Assembly: GCA_902362705.1 (NCBI GenBank)
Contig: CABIXK010000001.1
Coordinates: 407,027 to 448,580, forward strand
Length of the DNA: 41,554 bases
DNA from: Rikenellaceae bacterium
Lineage (GTDB): Bacteria; Bacteroidota; Bacteroidia; Bacteroidales; Rikenellaceae
Reading direction: 5' to 3'
This document shows positions 19,957 to 28,882 of the stretch, piece after piece (position 1 is the first letter of the stretch; each line of letters opens with the position of its first letter). The notes below the pieces were generated by a model. It was not told where the DNA came from and did no database searches. It was given only the letters and a program-made list of their open reading frames with translations. A program made the position numbers and the translations under genes.

Positions 19957-21213
19957 ATGGATGCGCGGCGACTGCGGCATGCGGCGGCACCGACGGCAGG
20001 GAAGCTGTCGGCAGCGGAGACACTACGGTCGGCGGGAAACCGACTGGCAGGAAATCCGACGGCCGGAGCATCGCCGGCGGGAAAACTGCCGTCAGCCAAA
20101 GCATCGCTGTCGGGGAAACTGCTGTCGGGGGCGCTGCTGTCGGGAGCGCTCATGCTTCTGGCGGCGGCATGCGGCACCGGGCAGCCGGCCGCCGCGTGGG
20201 AGCCGTTGCCCGCGATCGCCTCGGGCACGCCCTACGGGCTGGGGGTCTCGGCCCTCTACGCCGCCGAGGTCGACGGCGTGCTCCTCGCCGCCGGCGGGGC
20301 CAACTTCCCCGACCTACCCGCCGCCGAGGGCGGAGCCAAGCGCTGCTACGACGAGGTTTGGATGTTGCGGCCGGGCGCCGACGCCTGGCACGCGGCAGGG
20401 CGGCTGCCGAGCCCCTCGGCCTACGGGGCCGCCTATGGGCTCGGCGACCGCCTCATCATAGCCGGAGGCAGCGACGGCCGGGCCACCAGCGCCGCAGTCC
20501 TCGCGCTGCGCGTCGCGGGCGACAGCGCGACGATCGCATCCCTGCCCGACCTGCCGCTGCCCCTCGAACAGGCGGCCGCGGCGCGCGAAGGTACGACGCT
20601 CTACCTGGCGGGCGGTCTGAGCGACGGAGTCCCCTCGCGCGGCGTCTACGCCTGCGACGCGGGGGAAGACGCACCCGCCTGGCGCCTCGTCGCCGAGCTG
20701 CCCGAGCCGCTGGTGCAGCCCGTCGCCACGGCCCACCGCGGGCGGCTCTACGTCTGGGGCGGCTACGACCCCGCAACGCGCGAGGCCCGCGCCGGCGGCT
20801 ACCGCTACGACCCGGCAGACGGCACCTGGCAGCCGATCGGGGGGCTGCCCGACGGCGGCACGCTGACCGGCGCCGCGGCGCTCCACCTCCCCGCGGGACG
20901 GCTCCTCGCGGCCGGAGGCGTCGACCGCGCCCTCTTCACCGAGGCCCTGCGCCTCGGGCCCGACCAGAGGGCCGACTACCTGCGCCAACCCGTCGCCTAC
21001 TACCGCTTCCGCCCCGCGCTGTGGCTCTTCGACCCTGCGGCCGAACGCTGGCAGCTGCTCGCGGAGAGCCCCGCGGCGGCACGCGCCGGAGCCGCGCTCG
21101 CAGCCGCACGCGGAGGCGTCTGCCTGCTCGGGGGCGAGCTCAAGCCCGGCATCCGCACCCCCGAAAACCTCCTCCGCACCGATCTGCACGACATCTCCGC
21201 CGCCACCGACTGA
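19957..21213 (+). CDS. Kelch-type mutarotase lipoprotein (NanM-like)
   Basis: 418 residues. Six kelch-like blades (for example LYAAEVDGVLLAAGGANFPD, LIIAGGSDG, LYLAGGLSDG, LYVWGGYD, LLAAGGVD and VCLLGGELK) fit the cyclically permuted mutarotase family, which speeds interconversion of sialic acid anomers outside the inner membrane. A lipobox LMLLAAAC puts the lipidated Cys at about 72. The N-terminus is odd: before the hydrophobic core lie about 50 residues of repeats such as AGKL, AGNP and SGKLL. No ATG, GTG or TTG codon occurs in frame between 19957 and the ATG of the lipobox, so ATG 19957 is the only usable start. It lies between epimerase and transporter genes. Confidence 0.8.
   Translation: MDARRLRHAAAPTAGKLSAAETLRSAGNRLAGNPTAGASPAGKLPSAKASLSGKLLSGALLSGALMLLAAACGTGQPAAAWEPLPAIASGTPYGLGVSALYAAEVDGVLLAAGGANFPDLPAAEGGAKRCYDEVWMLRPGADAWHAAGRLPSPSAYGAAYGLGDRLIIAGGSDGRATSAAVLALRVAGDSATIASLPDLPLPLEQAAAAREGTTLYLAGGLSDGVPSRGVYACDAGEDAPAWRLVAELPEPLVQPVATAHRGRLYVWGGYDPATREARAGGYRYDPADGTWQPIGGLPDGGTLTGAAALHLPAGRLLAAGGVDRALFTEALRLGPDQRADYLRQPVAYYRFRPALWLFDPAAERWQLLAESPAAARAGAALAAARGGVCLLGGELKPGIRTPENLLRTDLHDISAATD
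20107..20151 (+). repeat. Three 15-bp tandem repeats in the mutarotase signal region
   Basis: Units CTGTCGGGGAAACTG, CTGTCGGGGGCGCTG and CTGTCGGGAGCGCTC follow one another and encode LSGKL, LSGAL, LSGAL. More diverged GGGAAA-containing units extend upstream to about 19990. Confidence 0.75.
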
Positions 21214-21266
21214 CCGCCCCGCTCTACCGCCCGACCAACCTACCACCACCACCCTACCGACCTACC

Positions 21267-22496
21267 ATGAACCGAATCCAGACAAGCAAGATCTACCCCT
21301 GGGCCGTCGTGGCCCTGCTGTGGGTCGTGGCGCTGCTCAGCTACATGGACCGCCAGATGCTGGCCACCATGTGCGACGCCATGGCTCTCGACATCGCCGA
21401 GCTGCGCGACAAGCAGAACTTCGGCTTCCTGATGGCCTGCTTCCTCTACGTCTACGCACCCGTGAGCCCGCTGGCCGGCGTGCTTGCCGACCGCATCAAC
21501 CGCAAGTGGCTCATCGTCGGGTCGCTGGGCGTGTGGTCGGCCGTGACGCTCGCAATGGGCCACGCCACCACCTACGAGCAGCTCTGCTGGCTGCGCGGAC
21601 TGATGGGCGTAAGCGAGGCCATCTACATCCCCACGGCCCTCTCGCTCATCGCCGACTACTTCTCGGGCTCGGCGCGCAGCCTGGCCATCGGCATCCACAT
21701 GACGGGCCTCTACGTGGGGCAGGCCGCGGGCGGCTTCGGCGCCCTGATCGCCTCGGAGCTCTCCTGGCAGCAGACCTTCCACTGGTGCGGCGTGGCGGGT
21801 ATCGTCTACGCCTTGGTGCTCGTGGCGGCGCTGCGCGAGAAGCCGCGGCAGCGCCCCGCGCCCTCCGCCGCGCAGTCGCCCTTCAAAGGCATCCGCCGCA
21901 GCTTCGCGCTGATCTTCTCCAACGCAGCTTTCTGGACCGTGCTCTTCTTCTTCGCCGCCCTCTCGGCCCCGGGCTGGGCCACCAAGAACTGGCTGCCCGA
22001 GCTCTTCTCCTCGTCGCTCGCCCTGCCCATGGAGCAGGCCGGGCCGATCGCCACCATCACCATCGCCTTCGCCTCGCTGGTGGGCGTGCTCGTGGGCGGT
22101 CCCATGTCCGACCGCTGGGTGCGGCGCAACCTGCGGGGCCGCATCTACACGAGCGCCATCGGCCTTACGCTGATGATCCCGGCGCTGGTGCTCATGGGAC
22201 TGGGCCACAGCATGACGGCCGCCGTGGCCGCGGCGCTCTGCTTCGGCATCGGCTACGGCATGTTCGACACCAACAACATGCCCATCCTCTGCCAGTTCGT
22301 ACCGGCCGGGCAGCGCGCCACAGCCTACGGGGTGATGAACATGGTGGGCGTGCTGGCCGGCGCCGCCGTCACGAACCTGCTGGGCCGCTGGGCCGACAAC
22401 CTGGGGCTGGTCTTCGCCCTCATGTCGGCCGTCGTGCTGCTCTCGCTGGCGCTCCAGCTCACGGTGCTGCACCCCAAGAGCGACAACATGGAGTAG
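21267..22496 (+). CDS. MFS transporter, probable sialic acid permease
   Basis: A 409-residue major facilitator with 12 predicted transmembrane helices and a conserved loop after TM2 (GVLADRINRKWLIVG). SYMDRQMLATM near the N-terminus is typical of the organic anion/ACS-type MFS group. As the last gene of the lyase, epimerase and mutarotase operon it is most likely the inner-membrane sialate importer, equivalent to nanT of Bacteroides and Tannerella. Substrate assignment is from context. The start is ATG 21267 after a C/A-rich 53-nt spacer. Confidence 0.85.
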   Translation: MNRIQTSKIYPWAVVALLWVVALLSYMDRQMLATMCDAMALDIAELRDKQNFGFLMACFLYVYAPVSPLAGVLADRINRKWLIVGSLGVWSAVTLAMGHATTYEQLCWLRGLMGVSEAIYIPTALSLIADYFSGSARSLAIGIHMTGLYVGQAAGGFGALIASELSWQQTFHWCGVAGIVYALVLVAALREKPRQRPAPSAAQSPFKGIRRSFALIFSNAAFWTVLFFFAALSAPGWATKNWLPELFSSSLALPMEQAGPIATITIAFASLVGVLVGGPMSDRWVRRNLRGRIYTSAIGLTLMIPALVLMGLGHSMTAAVAAALCFGIGYGMFDTNNMPILCQFVPAGQRATAYGVMNMVGVLAGAAVTNLLGRWADNLGLVFALMSAVVLLSLALQLTVLHPKSDNME

Positions 22497-22511
22497 GCGT
22501 CCCGCGCGCGT

Positions 22512-22552
22512 GCCGGCGCAAAATGCGGCTCGGGCTTGCTTTTGCGCCCGGC
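22512..22552 (+). terminator. Hairpin ending the sialate operon, overlapping the ffh promoter
   Basis: GCCGGCGCAAAA (22512-22523) pairs with TTTTGCGCCCGGC (22540-22552) with one bulged C. The loop contains the -33 TTG of the ffh promoter. The T-rich arm is not followed by a T run, so termination is uncertain. Confidence 0.45.
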
Positions 22553-22566
22553 TTGTACTATCTTTG
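22536..22566 (+). promoter_or_regulatory. Promoter of ffh
   Basis: TTG (22536-22538), a 20-nt spacer and TATCTTTG (22559-22566). The start codon is at 22605. Confidence 0.75.
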
Positions 22567-22604
22567 CCCGACCAAACGCCTATTGGCACACACACGCATA
22601 CGCT

Positions 22605-23939
22605 ATGTTTGAAAATCTAACCGATAAACTCGAACGGTCGTTCAAGATCCTCAAGGGCGAAGGCCGCATCACCGAGATCAACATCGCCGAGACGCTCAAG
22701 GAGATCCGCCGGGCGCTCATCGACGCCGACGTCAACTACAAGGTCGCCAAGACCTTCACCGACGAGGTGAAGCAGAAGGCCCTGGGACAGAACGTGCTGA
22801 CGGCCGTCAAGCCGGGTCAGATGATGACCAAGATCGTGCGCGACGAGCTGGCGCAGCTCATGGGCGGCACGGCCACCGACATCCGCCTCGAGGGGACCCC
22901 CGCCGTGATCCTGATCGCCGGTCTGCAAGGCTCGGGCAAGACCACCTTCTCGGGCAAGCTGGCCGCGCTGCTCAAGGCCAAGAAGGGGCGCCGCGTGCTG
23001 CTCGTGGCGGGCGACGTCTACCGCCCGGCGGCCATCGACCAGCTCAAGGTGCTCGGCGGCCAGGTGGGCGTGGAGGTCTACACCGAGGAGGGCAACCTCG
23101 ACCCGGTGTCCATCGCGCAGAACGCCGTGCGCTACGCCCGCGAGAAGGGCCACAACGCGGTGATCGTCGACACGGCGGGCCGTCTGGCCGTCGACGAGGC
23201 GATGATGCGCGAGATCACGGCCGTCAAGGCCGCCGTGAATCCCTCGGAGACCCTCTTCGTGGTCGACTCGATGACGGGTCAGGACGCCGTGAACACGGCC
23301 AAGGAGTTCAACGACCGCCTCGACTTCGACGGCGTGGTGCTCACGAAGCTCGACGGCGACACGCGCGGCGGCGCCGCCATCTCGATCCGCTCGGTGGTCG
23401 ACAAACCGCTGAAGTTCATCTCCAGCGGCGAGAAGATGGACGCCCTGCAGGTCTTCCACCCCGAGCGCATGGCCGACCGCATCCTCGGCATGGGCGACGT
23501 CGTATCGCTGGTCGAGCGCGCACAGGAGCAGTTCGACGAGGAGGAGGCGCGTAAGCTCAAGAAGAAGCTGGTCAAGAACCAGTTCAACTTCAACGACTTC
23601 CTCTCGCAGATCCAGCAGGTCAAGAAGATGGGAAACCTCAAGGACCTGGCCTCGATGATCCCCGGCATGGGCAAGATGCTCAAGGGTGTGGAGATTCCCG
23701 ACGACGTGTTCAAGCAGACCGAGGCGATCATCTCGTCGATGACCCCCGCCGAGCGCGAGCACCCCGAGATCATCAACGCCCGCCGCCGCGAGCGCATCGC
23801 CAAGGGCTCGGGCACGACGATGGCCGACGTCAACCGCCTGATGAAGCAGTTCGACGACACGCGCAAGATGATGAAGATGGTCGCCGGCGGCAACATGCGC
23901 ATGCCCAAGATGCCGGGCGGCATGATGCGCCGCAGATAG
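22605..23939 (+). CDS. ffh: Signal recognition particle protein Ffh
   Basis: A 444-residue SRP54 GTPase that binds signal peptides at the ribosome and delivers nascent chains to FtsY. The N domain begins MFENLTDKLERSFKILKG. The G domain has GLQGSGKTT, DTAGR and TKLDG. The M domain is methionine-rich, with MIPGMGKML and RRRERIAKGSGTT in its RNA-binding helix-turn-helix, and ends MPKMPGGMMRRR. An upstream in-frame start at 22536 is rejected because the promoter lies downstream of it. A strong terminator follows. Confidence 0.97.
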   Translation: MFENLTDKLERSFKILKGEGRITEINIAETLKEIRRALIDADVNYKVAKTFTDEVKQKALGQNVLTAVKPGQMMTKIVRDELAQLMGGTATDIRLEGTPAVILIAGLQGSGKTTFSGKLAALLKAKKGRRVLLVAGDVYRPAAIDQLKVLGGQVGVEVYTEEGNLDPVSIAQNAVRYAREKGHNAVIVDTAGRLAVDEAMMREITAVKAAVNPSETLFVVDSMTGQDAVNTAKEFNDRLDFDGVVLTKLDGDTRGGAAISIRSVVDKPLKFISSGEKMDALQVFHPERMADRILGMGDVVSLVERAQEQFDEEEARKLKKKLVKNQFNFNDFLSQIQQVKKMGNLKDLASMIPGMGKMLKGVEIPDDVFKQTEAIISSMTPAEREHPEIINARRRERIAKGSGTTMADVNRLMKQFDDTRKMMKMVAGGNMRMPKMPGGMMRRR

Positions 23940-23981
23940 GCCACACGTCCCGCGGCGCCACGGCCGCGAACGAAAAAACGG

Positions 23982-24019
23982 AACGGATCGCCCTCGCAAA
24001 AGGGGCGATCCGTTTTTTT
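23982..24019 (+). terminator. Terminator after ffh
   Basis: AACGGATCGCCC (23982-23993) and GGGCGATCCGTT (24003-24014) form a perfect 12-bp stem, followed by a run of T to 24019. Confidence 0.9.
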
Positions 24020-24032
24020 GCGGGCGCAGCGA

Positions 24033-24090
24033 GCCGGCCGTCGCCGCCGGCACAGCCCGCCGCACGGACCGCGAGGCGGCGACGGCCGGC
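24033..24090. repeat. Perfect 16-bp inverted repeat between ffh and era
   Basis: GCCGGCCGTCGCCGCC (24033-24048) and GGCGGCGACGGCCGGC (24075-24090) are exact reverse complements around a 26-nt loop. It starts 13 nt after the ffh terminator's T run and has no T run of its own. The rest of the 294-nt spacer up to era holds only the era promoter. Confidence 0.8.
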
Positions 24091-24207
24091 CCGGTCACGC
24101 CCGAACCCCGTGGCGGCCGAGGTCCGGGGCGGCGCCACGTCGCGGCTGCGGCACACGCGGCGCGGGCAAAAAAGCGCGGTGCGCGAGGTTTTTAGTCGAA
24201 TTTGTCG

Positions 24208-24215
24208 TACCTTTG
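24208..24215 (+). promoter_or_regulatory. -7 element of era
   Basis: TACCTTTG, 18 nt before the era ATG. The -33 region is T-rich (TTTTTAG) and has no exact TTG. Confidence 0.6.
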
Positions 24216-24233
24216 CGGGTAAAAAGGCAAATC

Positions 24234-25115
24234 ATGCACAAATCGGGCTTCGTAAATATCATCGGCAACCCCAACGTCGGCAAGTCGACGCTCATGAACG
24301 CCCTCGTGGGCGAGCGGCTGTCGATCATCACCTCCAAGGCGCAGACCACGCGCCACCGCATCATGGGCATCGTCTCGGGCGACGATTTCCAGATCGTCTA
24401 CTCCGACACGCCGGGCATCCTCAAGCCGTCGTACAAGCTCCAGGAGTCGATGATGAAGTTCGTCACGGGCGCCCTCGTCGACGCCGACGTGATCCTCTAC
24501 GTCACCGACACGGTGGAGACGGGCGAGCGATCGGCCGAGGTGGTGGAGCGTATCGCCGCGAGCGGCATCCCCACGATCGTGGTCATCAACAAGATCGACC
24601 TGACGACCCCCGAGGCGCTCGAGCGGCTGGTCGAGCGGTGGCACGCGGCGCTGCCCGCGGCGCAGATCATCCCCGCGTCGGCCAAGGAGCAGTTCAACGT
24701 CGAGGGGCTCTTCCGCGCGATCCTCGCGCTGCTGCCCGAGGGCCCGGCTTTCTACCCCAAGGATACGCTGACGGACAAGACGCTGCGCTTCTTCGCCTCG
24801 GAGATCGTGCGCGAGAAGATCCTGCGCTTCTACGACAAGGAGATCCCCTACTGCTGCCAGATCGAGATCGAGAGCTACAAGGAGGAGCCGGCCATCGACC
24901 GCATTTCGGCCGTCATCCACGTGGCCCGCGACTCGCAGAAGGGCATCCTGATCGGCCGCCGGGGCGAGATGCTCAAGCGCGTGGGGCGCGCCGCACGCGA
25001 GGACATGGAGCAGTTCCTCGGCAAGAAGGTCTTCCTGCAGCTCTTCGTCAAGGTGAGCGAGGACTGGCGCAACGACGACCGCCGGCTGCGCCAGTTCGGC
25101 TACGAGACGGAGTAA
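24234..25115 (+). CDS. era: GTPase Era
   Basis: A 293-residue GTPase that binds the 3' end of 16S rRNA and acts in 30S maturation. G1 is GNPNVGKST, G3 DTPG, G4 NKID and G5 PASAK. The C-terminal KH domain has GILIGRRGEMLKRVGRAARE and VFLQLFVKV. The length is standard. The longer open frame starting at 24018 crosses the promoter, so ATG 24234 is used. It is followed by the TPR protein gene 38 nt later, probably in the same operon. Confidence 0.96.
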   Translation: MHKSGFVNIIGNPNVGKSTLMNALVGERLSIITSKAQTTRHRIMGIVSGDDFQIVYSDTPGILKPSYKLQESMMKFVTGALVDADVILYVTDTVETGERSAEVVERIAASGIPTIVVINKIDLTTPEALERLVERWHAALPAAQIIPASAKEQFNVEGLFRAILALLPEGPAFYPKDTLTDKTLRFFASEIVREKILRFYDKEIPYCCQIEIESYKEEPAIDRISAVIHVARDSQKGILIGRRGEMLKRVGRAAREDMEQFLGKKVFLQLFVKVSEDWRNDDRRLRQFGYETE

Positions 25116-25153
25116 TAACCCGCCCCCGAAAAACGTTAGCAGAGAAAACGATC

Positions 25154-27151
25154 GTGACCACGCTTCGCAACATACTCTTCGGGCTGCTCTTCGCGGCCGC
25201 CATCGCCGGGAGCACGGCCGTGCGCGCGCAATACAACAAGGAGTACTTCTTCTGGATGGGGCGCACGTGCATGATGAACAACGACTACCAGGAGGCCATC
25301 CGCACGCTCAACACGCTGCTGCGTTTCGACGACGAGGCCTTCGAGGGCTACTTCCTGCGCGGCATCGCCAAGTACAACCTCGACGATCTGGTCGGCGCCG
25401 AGGCCGACTTCTCGACGGCCATCCGCCTCAACCCGGTCTACACGCAGGCCTACACCTACCGCGCCATCACCCGCTCGCGCCTGGGCAACTACGACGACGC
25501 GCTGCAGGACTTCCGCGAGGCGATCGACCTGCGGCCCGACCTGCCGGGGCCCTACTACAGCCGCGGCGTCACGCGCCTGCTGAACCAGCAGTTCGACGAG
25601 GCGATCGACGACTTCGACAAGTTCATCCGCCAGGAGACCAAGGTGGCCGACGCCTACATCTGCCGCGGCCTGAGCTACCTCCACCTCAAGGATACGGTGC
25701 GCGCCTACGACAACTTCTCGACAGCCATACGCACCAACCGCGAGAACCCCAACGGCTACAACCGGCGCGGCGACCTCTACTTCCGCCAGGGACGCTACGC
25801 CGAGGCCGAGGCCGACTTCGACAAGGCCGTCGCGTGCGACTCGTCCTACCTGCTCTCGTTTTTCAACCGCGCGCTGCTCTACAACGCCACGCAGCGCCCC
25901 ATGCAGGCGCTCGCCGACTTCGACCGCGTGATCCGCCTCGACTCGACCAGCTCGCTCACCTACTTCAACCGCGCCATGCTGCGCACGCAGATCGGCGACT
26001 ACAACCGGGCGCTGGACGACTACGACAAGGTCGCCCTCTACTCGCCGGGCAACGTGCTGGTCTACTATAACCGCGCGGGGGTCCACGCCCAGCTGGGCGA
26101 CATCGAGCGGGCGATCGACGACTACTCGGAGGCCATACGCCTCTACCCCGATTTCGCCAACGCCTACATCTACCGCGGGCGGCTCAGGGCCCTCATGCGC
26201 GACCGCGAGGGTGCGCGCAGCGACCAGCGCACGGCCCAGCAGAAGATCGCCGCCTACCGCGAGCGCCTGAGCGACAGCACCTACTCGATCTACGCCGACA
26301 CCACGCAACGCTTCGACCGCCTGCTGTCGTTCGACACCAAGATCGCCGGCAGCGGCTTCGACCGCGCGGCCGCCGCGGGGGGTGCGCGCGAGGAGATGCG
26401 CCTGCTGCCGCTCTTCAAGTTCACGCTCATGCGCCCCGACACGGCCCCCGCGGGCGGGCACTACACGCTGCGGCGCGTGGAGGACTTCCGCACGCGCATC
26501 GGCAACCCCCTGCTCGTGCTCTCGTGCCGCGAGAGCGACATGCAGGCCGACTCGCTCCTCGCGCTCGACAAGCGCTACGCCGAGCTCATCCGCCGCGGCG
26601 ACGACGCATGGCCGCGGCTCTTCGAGCGGGCCGTGACGCAGTCGCTCGTCAAGCAATATACCAACTCGGTGAGCACCTACACCGCAGCCATCGAGCAGCT
26701 GCCGACCAACCCGTTCCTCTACCTCAACCGGTCGACCACGCGGGCCGAGATGATCGACTTCATCTCGTCGATCGACAACTCCTACCAGCGCATCACCATC
26801 GACTCGGACCCGGCCAACCGCCTCAACAACGCCTCGAAGCGCACCTACAGCTACGACGAGGCCATAGCCGACCTGAACAAGGCCGTGAAGCTCTTCCCCG
26901 ACTTCGCCCACGCCTACTACAACCGCGCCAACCTGCGGGCCCTCTCGGGCAACCTGCCCGAAGCCTACGACGACTACACGCGGGCCATCGAGCTCAACCC
27001 CTCGTTCGCCGAGGCCTACTACAACCGCGGCGTGGTGCAGATCTTCATGAAGGACACGCGCAAGGGAGCGCTCGACATCTCGAAGGCCGGCGAACTGGGC
27101 ATCGAGGAGGCCTACGAGGTGCTCAAGCGCCACGCACGCAGCGGAAACTAA
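25154..27151 (+). CDS. Exported tetratricopeptide repeat protein
   Basis: 665 residues from GTG 25154, which gives a signal peptide (TTLRNILFGLLFAAAIAGSTAVRAQ) of normal form. About a dozen TPR units follow, recognisable by repeated AYxxRGxxR-type helix A and AIxDYxxAIxLxP helix B patterns, in two blocks (about 40-370 and 515-650) separated by a non-TPR region (about 375-510). TPR arrays bind protein partners; none can be named here. The protein should be periplasmic or on the cell surface. It sits between era and an MFS permease with short spacers. Confidence 0.8.
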   Translation: MTTLRNILFGLLFAAAIAGSTAVRAQYNKEYFFWMGRTCMMNNDYQEAIRTLNTLLRFDDEAFEGYFLRGIAKYNLDDLVGAEADFSTAIRLNPVYTQAYTYRAITRSRLGNYDDALQDFREAIDLRPDLPGPYYSRGVTRLLNQQFDEAIDDFDKFIRQETKVADAYICRGLSYLHLKDTVRAYDNFSTAIRTNRENPNGYNRRGDLYFRQGRYAEAEADFDKAVACDSSYLLSFFNRALLYNATQRPMQALADFDRVIRLDSTSSLTYFNRAMLRTQIGDYNRALDDYDKVALYSPGNVLVYYNRAGVHAQLGDIERAIDDYSEAIRLYPDFANAYIYRGRLRALMRDREGARSDQRTAQQKIAAYRERLSDSTYSIYADTTQRFDRLLSFDTKIAGSGFDRAAAAGGAREEMRLLPLFKFTLMRPDTAPAGGHYTLRRVEDFRTRIGNPLLVLSCRESDMQADSLLALDKRYAELIRRGDDAWPRLFERAVTQSLVKQYTNSVSTYTAAIEQLPTNPFLYLNRSTTRAEMIDFISSIDNSYQRITIDSDPANRLNNASKRTYSYDEAIADLNKAVKLFPDFAHAYYNRANLRALSGNLPEAYDDYTRAIELNPSFAEAYYNRGVVQIFMKDTRKGALDISKAGELGIEEAYEVLKRHARSGN

Positions 27152-27167
27152 CTCAAACCAAACGATA

Positions 27168-28538
27168 ATGACAACAACCCTACAGCACAAGCTCAACGAC
27201 TCGGTCGTCGCACGGTGGACGGCGCTCGTCCTGGTGGCGTCGATGATGTTCTTCGCCTACATGTTCGTCGACGTGATGTCGCCGCTCAAGTCGCTCGTCG
27301 AACAGGCGCGCGGGTGGGACAGCACGACGTTCGGCACCTACGCCGCGTCGGAGTACTTCCTCAACGTCTTCGTCTTCTTCCTCATCTTCGCGGGCATCAT
27401 CCTCGACAAGATGGGCATCCGCTTCACGGGCCTGCTCTCGGCCGGTCTTATGGTCGCCGGCGCGTCGATCAAGTTCGTCGGCATCTCGGAGTGGTTCCAG
27501 GCCACGGAGCTCTGCGCGTGGCTCGACAGCTGGTGGACGGCCTTCCCGGGCAGCGCCAAGATGGCGTCGCTGGGCTTCATGATCTTCGGCTGCGGCTGCG
27601 AGATGGCCGGTACGACCGTCTCGAAGGCCATCGCCAAGTGGTTCCAGGGCAAGGAGATGGCGCTGGCCATGGGCCTCGAGATGGCCATCGCCCGCCTGGG
27701 CGTCTTCGCCGTGATGTGGATCGCCCCGATGATCTCGAACCGCTACGAGCAGTCGATCGTGGCGCCGGTAGCCTTCTGCACGGCGCTGCTCATGATCGGC
27801 ATGCTCTGCTACACGGTCTTCGTGTTCATGGACCGCAAGCTCGACCGGCAGCTCATCGCCGCAGGCGAGATGAAGGAGGAGAAGTCGTCGGACGAGGAGT
27901 TCCAGATCCGCGACCTGGGACGGATCTTCTCGTCGAAGATGTTCTGGCTGGTGGCGCTGCTCTGCGTGCTCTACTACTCGGCCATCTTCCCCTTCCAGCG
28001 CTACGCCCCCAACTTCCTGGAGGTGACGCTGGGCATCGACGCCGAGTCGGCCGCGCGGCTCTTCAGCTGCTTCCCCGTGCTGGCGATGATCCTCACGCCG
28101 CTGCTCGGTGCGCTGCTCGACTTCCGCGGCAAGGGAGCCACGATGCTCATGGCCGGCGCCGTTGTCATGATCGCCTGTCACCTGAGCTTCGCCTTCGTGC
28201 TGCCGATATTCCCCTCGAAGTGGCTGGCCCTGCTGCTCGTGGTGACGCTCGGCGTGTCGTTCTCGCTCGTGCCCGCGGCGCTGTGGCCCTCGGTGCCCAA
28301 GATCATCGACGAAAAGGTGCTCGGCTCGGCCTACTGCCTCATCTTCTGGATCCAGAACATCGGTCTGTGCCTCGTGCCGCTGCTCATCGGCAAGGTGCTC
28401 GACGCCACGGGCGGCTATACGGCTCCGATGGTCATCTTCTCGTCGTTCGGCGTGCTGGCCTTCATCTTCAGCTTCTATCTGAAGATCGAGGACCGCAAGA
28501 AGGGCTACGGCCTGGAGCTGCCCAACATCAAGAAGTAG
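27168..28538 (+). CDS. MFS transporter of unknown substrate
   Basis: A 456-residue permease with about 12 transmembrane helices, a long extracytoplasmic loop between TM3 and TM4 (EWFQATELCAWLDSWWTAFP) and a charged central cytoplasmic loop (AAGEMKEEKSSDEEFQIRDLG). It resembles nitrate/oxalate-type MFS proteins only in general form, and no substrate is evident. It begins 16 nt after the TPR gene and ends at a very strong hairpin. Confidence 0.8.
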   Translation: MTTTLQHKLNDSVVARWTALVLVASMMFFAYMFVDVMSPLKSLVEQARGWDSTTFGTYAASEYFLNVFVFFLIFAGIILDKMGIRFTGLLSAGLMVAGASIKFVGISEWFQATELCAWLDSWWTAFPGSAKMASLGFMIFGCGCEMAGTTVSKAIAKWFQGKEMALAMGLEMAIARLGVFAVMWIAPMISNRYEQSIVAPVAFCTALLMIGMLCYTVFVFMDRKLDRQLIAAGEMKEEKSSDEEFQIRDLGRIFSSKMFWLVALLCVLYYSAIFPFQRYAPNFLEVTLGIDAESAARLFSCFPVLAMILTPLLGALLDFRGKGATMLMAGAVVMIACHLSFAFVLPIFPSKWLALLLVVTLGVSFSLVPAALWPSVPKIIDEKVLGSAYCLIFWIQNIGLCLVPLLIGKVLDATGGYTAPMVIFSSFGVLAFIFSFYLKIEDRKKGYGLELPNIKK

Positions 28539-28553
28539 GACGAAGGGGTCCTC

Positions 28554-28602
28554 AACGGAAACACCCGGCATTCGCAGAGCGCGAATGCCGGGTGTTTCCG
28601 TT
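28554..28602 (+). terminator. 22-bp hairpin after the MFS gene
   Basis: The arms at 28554-28575 and 28581-28602 are perfect complements (core ACACCCGGCATTCGC) around a 5-nt AGAGC loop. There is no long T run. It probably ends the era/TPR/MFS transcript. Confidence 0.8.
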
Positions 28603-28607
28603 GTCGT

Positions 28608-28617
28608 GGGGGGGGGG
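28608..28617 (+). repeat. Poly-G tract (10 G)
   Basis: Ten G directly after the hairpin that ends the MFS transcription unit and directly before a heptamer array. Confidence 0.9.
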
Positions 28618-28620
28618 AAA

Positions 28621-28648
28621 TTCACAATGCACAATGCATAATTCACAA
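28621..28648. repeat. Heptamer array 1 (TTCACAA type)
   Basis: Four units in exact 7-nt register: TTCACAA, TGCACAA, TGCATAA, TTCACAA. Confidence 0.75.
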
Positions 28649-28882
28649 TTATAATAAGCCTTGCCGCTGGAAGCGGCACCCTGACCGCGCACTTCTGAAA
28701 ACGGCGGAAGAAGAGGCCGTGCGTCGTTGAGCGCCCGGAGCAGGTGTGCGAAACAGCGAAGTCTTTCGTGCCTGCTCAGCGAGACGGCGCGCGGCATCCC
28801 GCCGTTTTCTGCGTGCGCGAGTTCTTTGGTTCTTTCTTTGAAGAAAGAACAAGAAATCGAGAAGTCGTAGACTTCGTCGATA

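Noticed and set aside
25136..27196. A 686-codon minus-strand open frame opposite the TPR gene
   Set aside because: It is an antisense shadow; the plus strand has a signal peptide and regular TPR units.
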